Shown here: in pieces, positions 63,976 to 64,000 of the stretch
How positions within the stretch are numbered: the first letter of the stretch is position 1
Layout of the letters: every line of letters begins with the position of its first letter
Assembly (NCBI RefSeq): GCF_048066115.1
Contig: NZ_JBLTYX010000003.1
Span: 310,001 to 374,000, forward strand
DNA length: 64,000 bases
Source: Niveispirillum sp048066115
GTDB taxonomy: Bacteria; Pseudomonadota; Alphaproteobacteria; Azospirillales; Azospirillaceae
Direction of reading: 5' to 3'
Program-made: the position numbers and the translations under genes
Notes under the pieces: generated by a model
The model's input: only the letters and a program-made list of their open reading frames with translations
The model's database searches: none
What the model was told of the DNA's origin: nothing

Positions 63976-64000
63976 CGTCATCCTCGCGAAAGCGGGGATC
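63976..64000. repeat. Start of a palindromic repeat at window edge
   Basis: CGTCATCCTCGCGAAAGCGG followed by GGATC forms an 8-bp hairpin (63980-63987 with 63992-63999) with a GAAA loop. This resembles the CGTCATTCCCGCGAAAGCGG palindromes common in proteobacterial intergenic DNA. The element continues beyond the window. Confidence 0.6.

Overview
This window is dense, high-GC chromosomal DNA from an alphaproteobacterium, most likely a Rhodospirillales/Azospirillaceae-type organism (inferred from gene content; no rRNA is present to fix it). Pointers are a nitrogen-type PTS operon with a short HprK, an rpsT-dnaA pair, a SAM-II riboswitch before metZ, FxsA beside Tim44 and MltA, an Atm1-type ABC exporter and a rodZ/ispG cluster. 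No tRNA, rRNA, CRISPR array or intact transposase was found.

Layout: 1-6.5 kb has the end of a TonB receptor, tyrC (prephenate dehydrogenase), an orphan kdpDE two-component pair and a DUF488 protein. 6.5-9.2 kb has fxsA, tim44 and mltA. 9.4-14.1 kb is a minus-strand operon hprK-rapZ-EIIA-HPr-EI plus a secreted protein. A PIN/Phd-type toxin-antitoxin pair, a TSUP exporter, a MoeB-like enzyme and a DsrE-like protein follow. 17.8-21.2 kb is a carbon-switch locus: isocitrate lyase, a DUF3052 protein and an ScfR/RamB-like regulator. 21.2-25.5 kb is a short T7-like (podoviral) remnant with an S24 repressor.

26.0-29.4 kb is a tightly overlapping four-gene operon (MDR dehydrogenase, PTPS-fold protein, GT4 glycosyltransferase, methyltransferase). 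It looks like an uncharacterised biosynthetic pathway, possibly for a modified pterin. 29.6-38.2 kb holds the Atm1-like exporter, ispG, a higBA module wedged between rodZ and ispG, ptsP, and metZ under a SAM-II riboswitch. 38.5-44.8 kb has a membrane protein, DUF1428, secB, a glycerophosphodiesterase and a BsuBI/PstI-like restriction-modification pair. 44.9-48.8 kb is dnaA-rpsT-fpg. 49-56.5 kb has an SDR/LysR pair, an orphan RelB-like antitoxin, aroA, an amidohydrolase and a TonB receptor broken by two frameshifts. 56.5-59.3 kb is a phenylalanine/tyrosine catabolism locus (hpd, Lrp/AsnC regulator, phhA) with a shared palindromic motif. The right end has an RNA methyltransferase, a small acidic protein, a GNAT enzyme, trpF-pyrF and a DUF2889 protein.

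The most unusual items are a dispersed intergenic element with three hairpins (at least four copies, loops conserved and stems covarying), the PTPS-fold/GT4 operon whose PTPS member lacks the expected catalytic residues, a RapZ without its Walker A lysine, and the minimal podovirus remnant.
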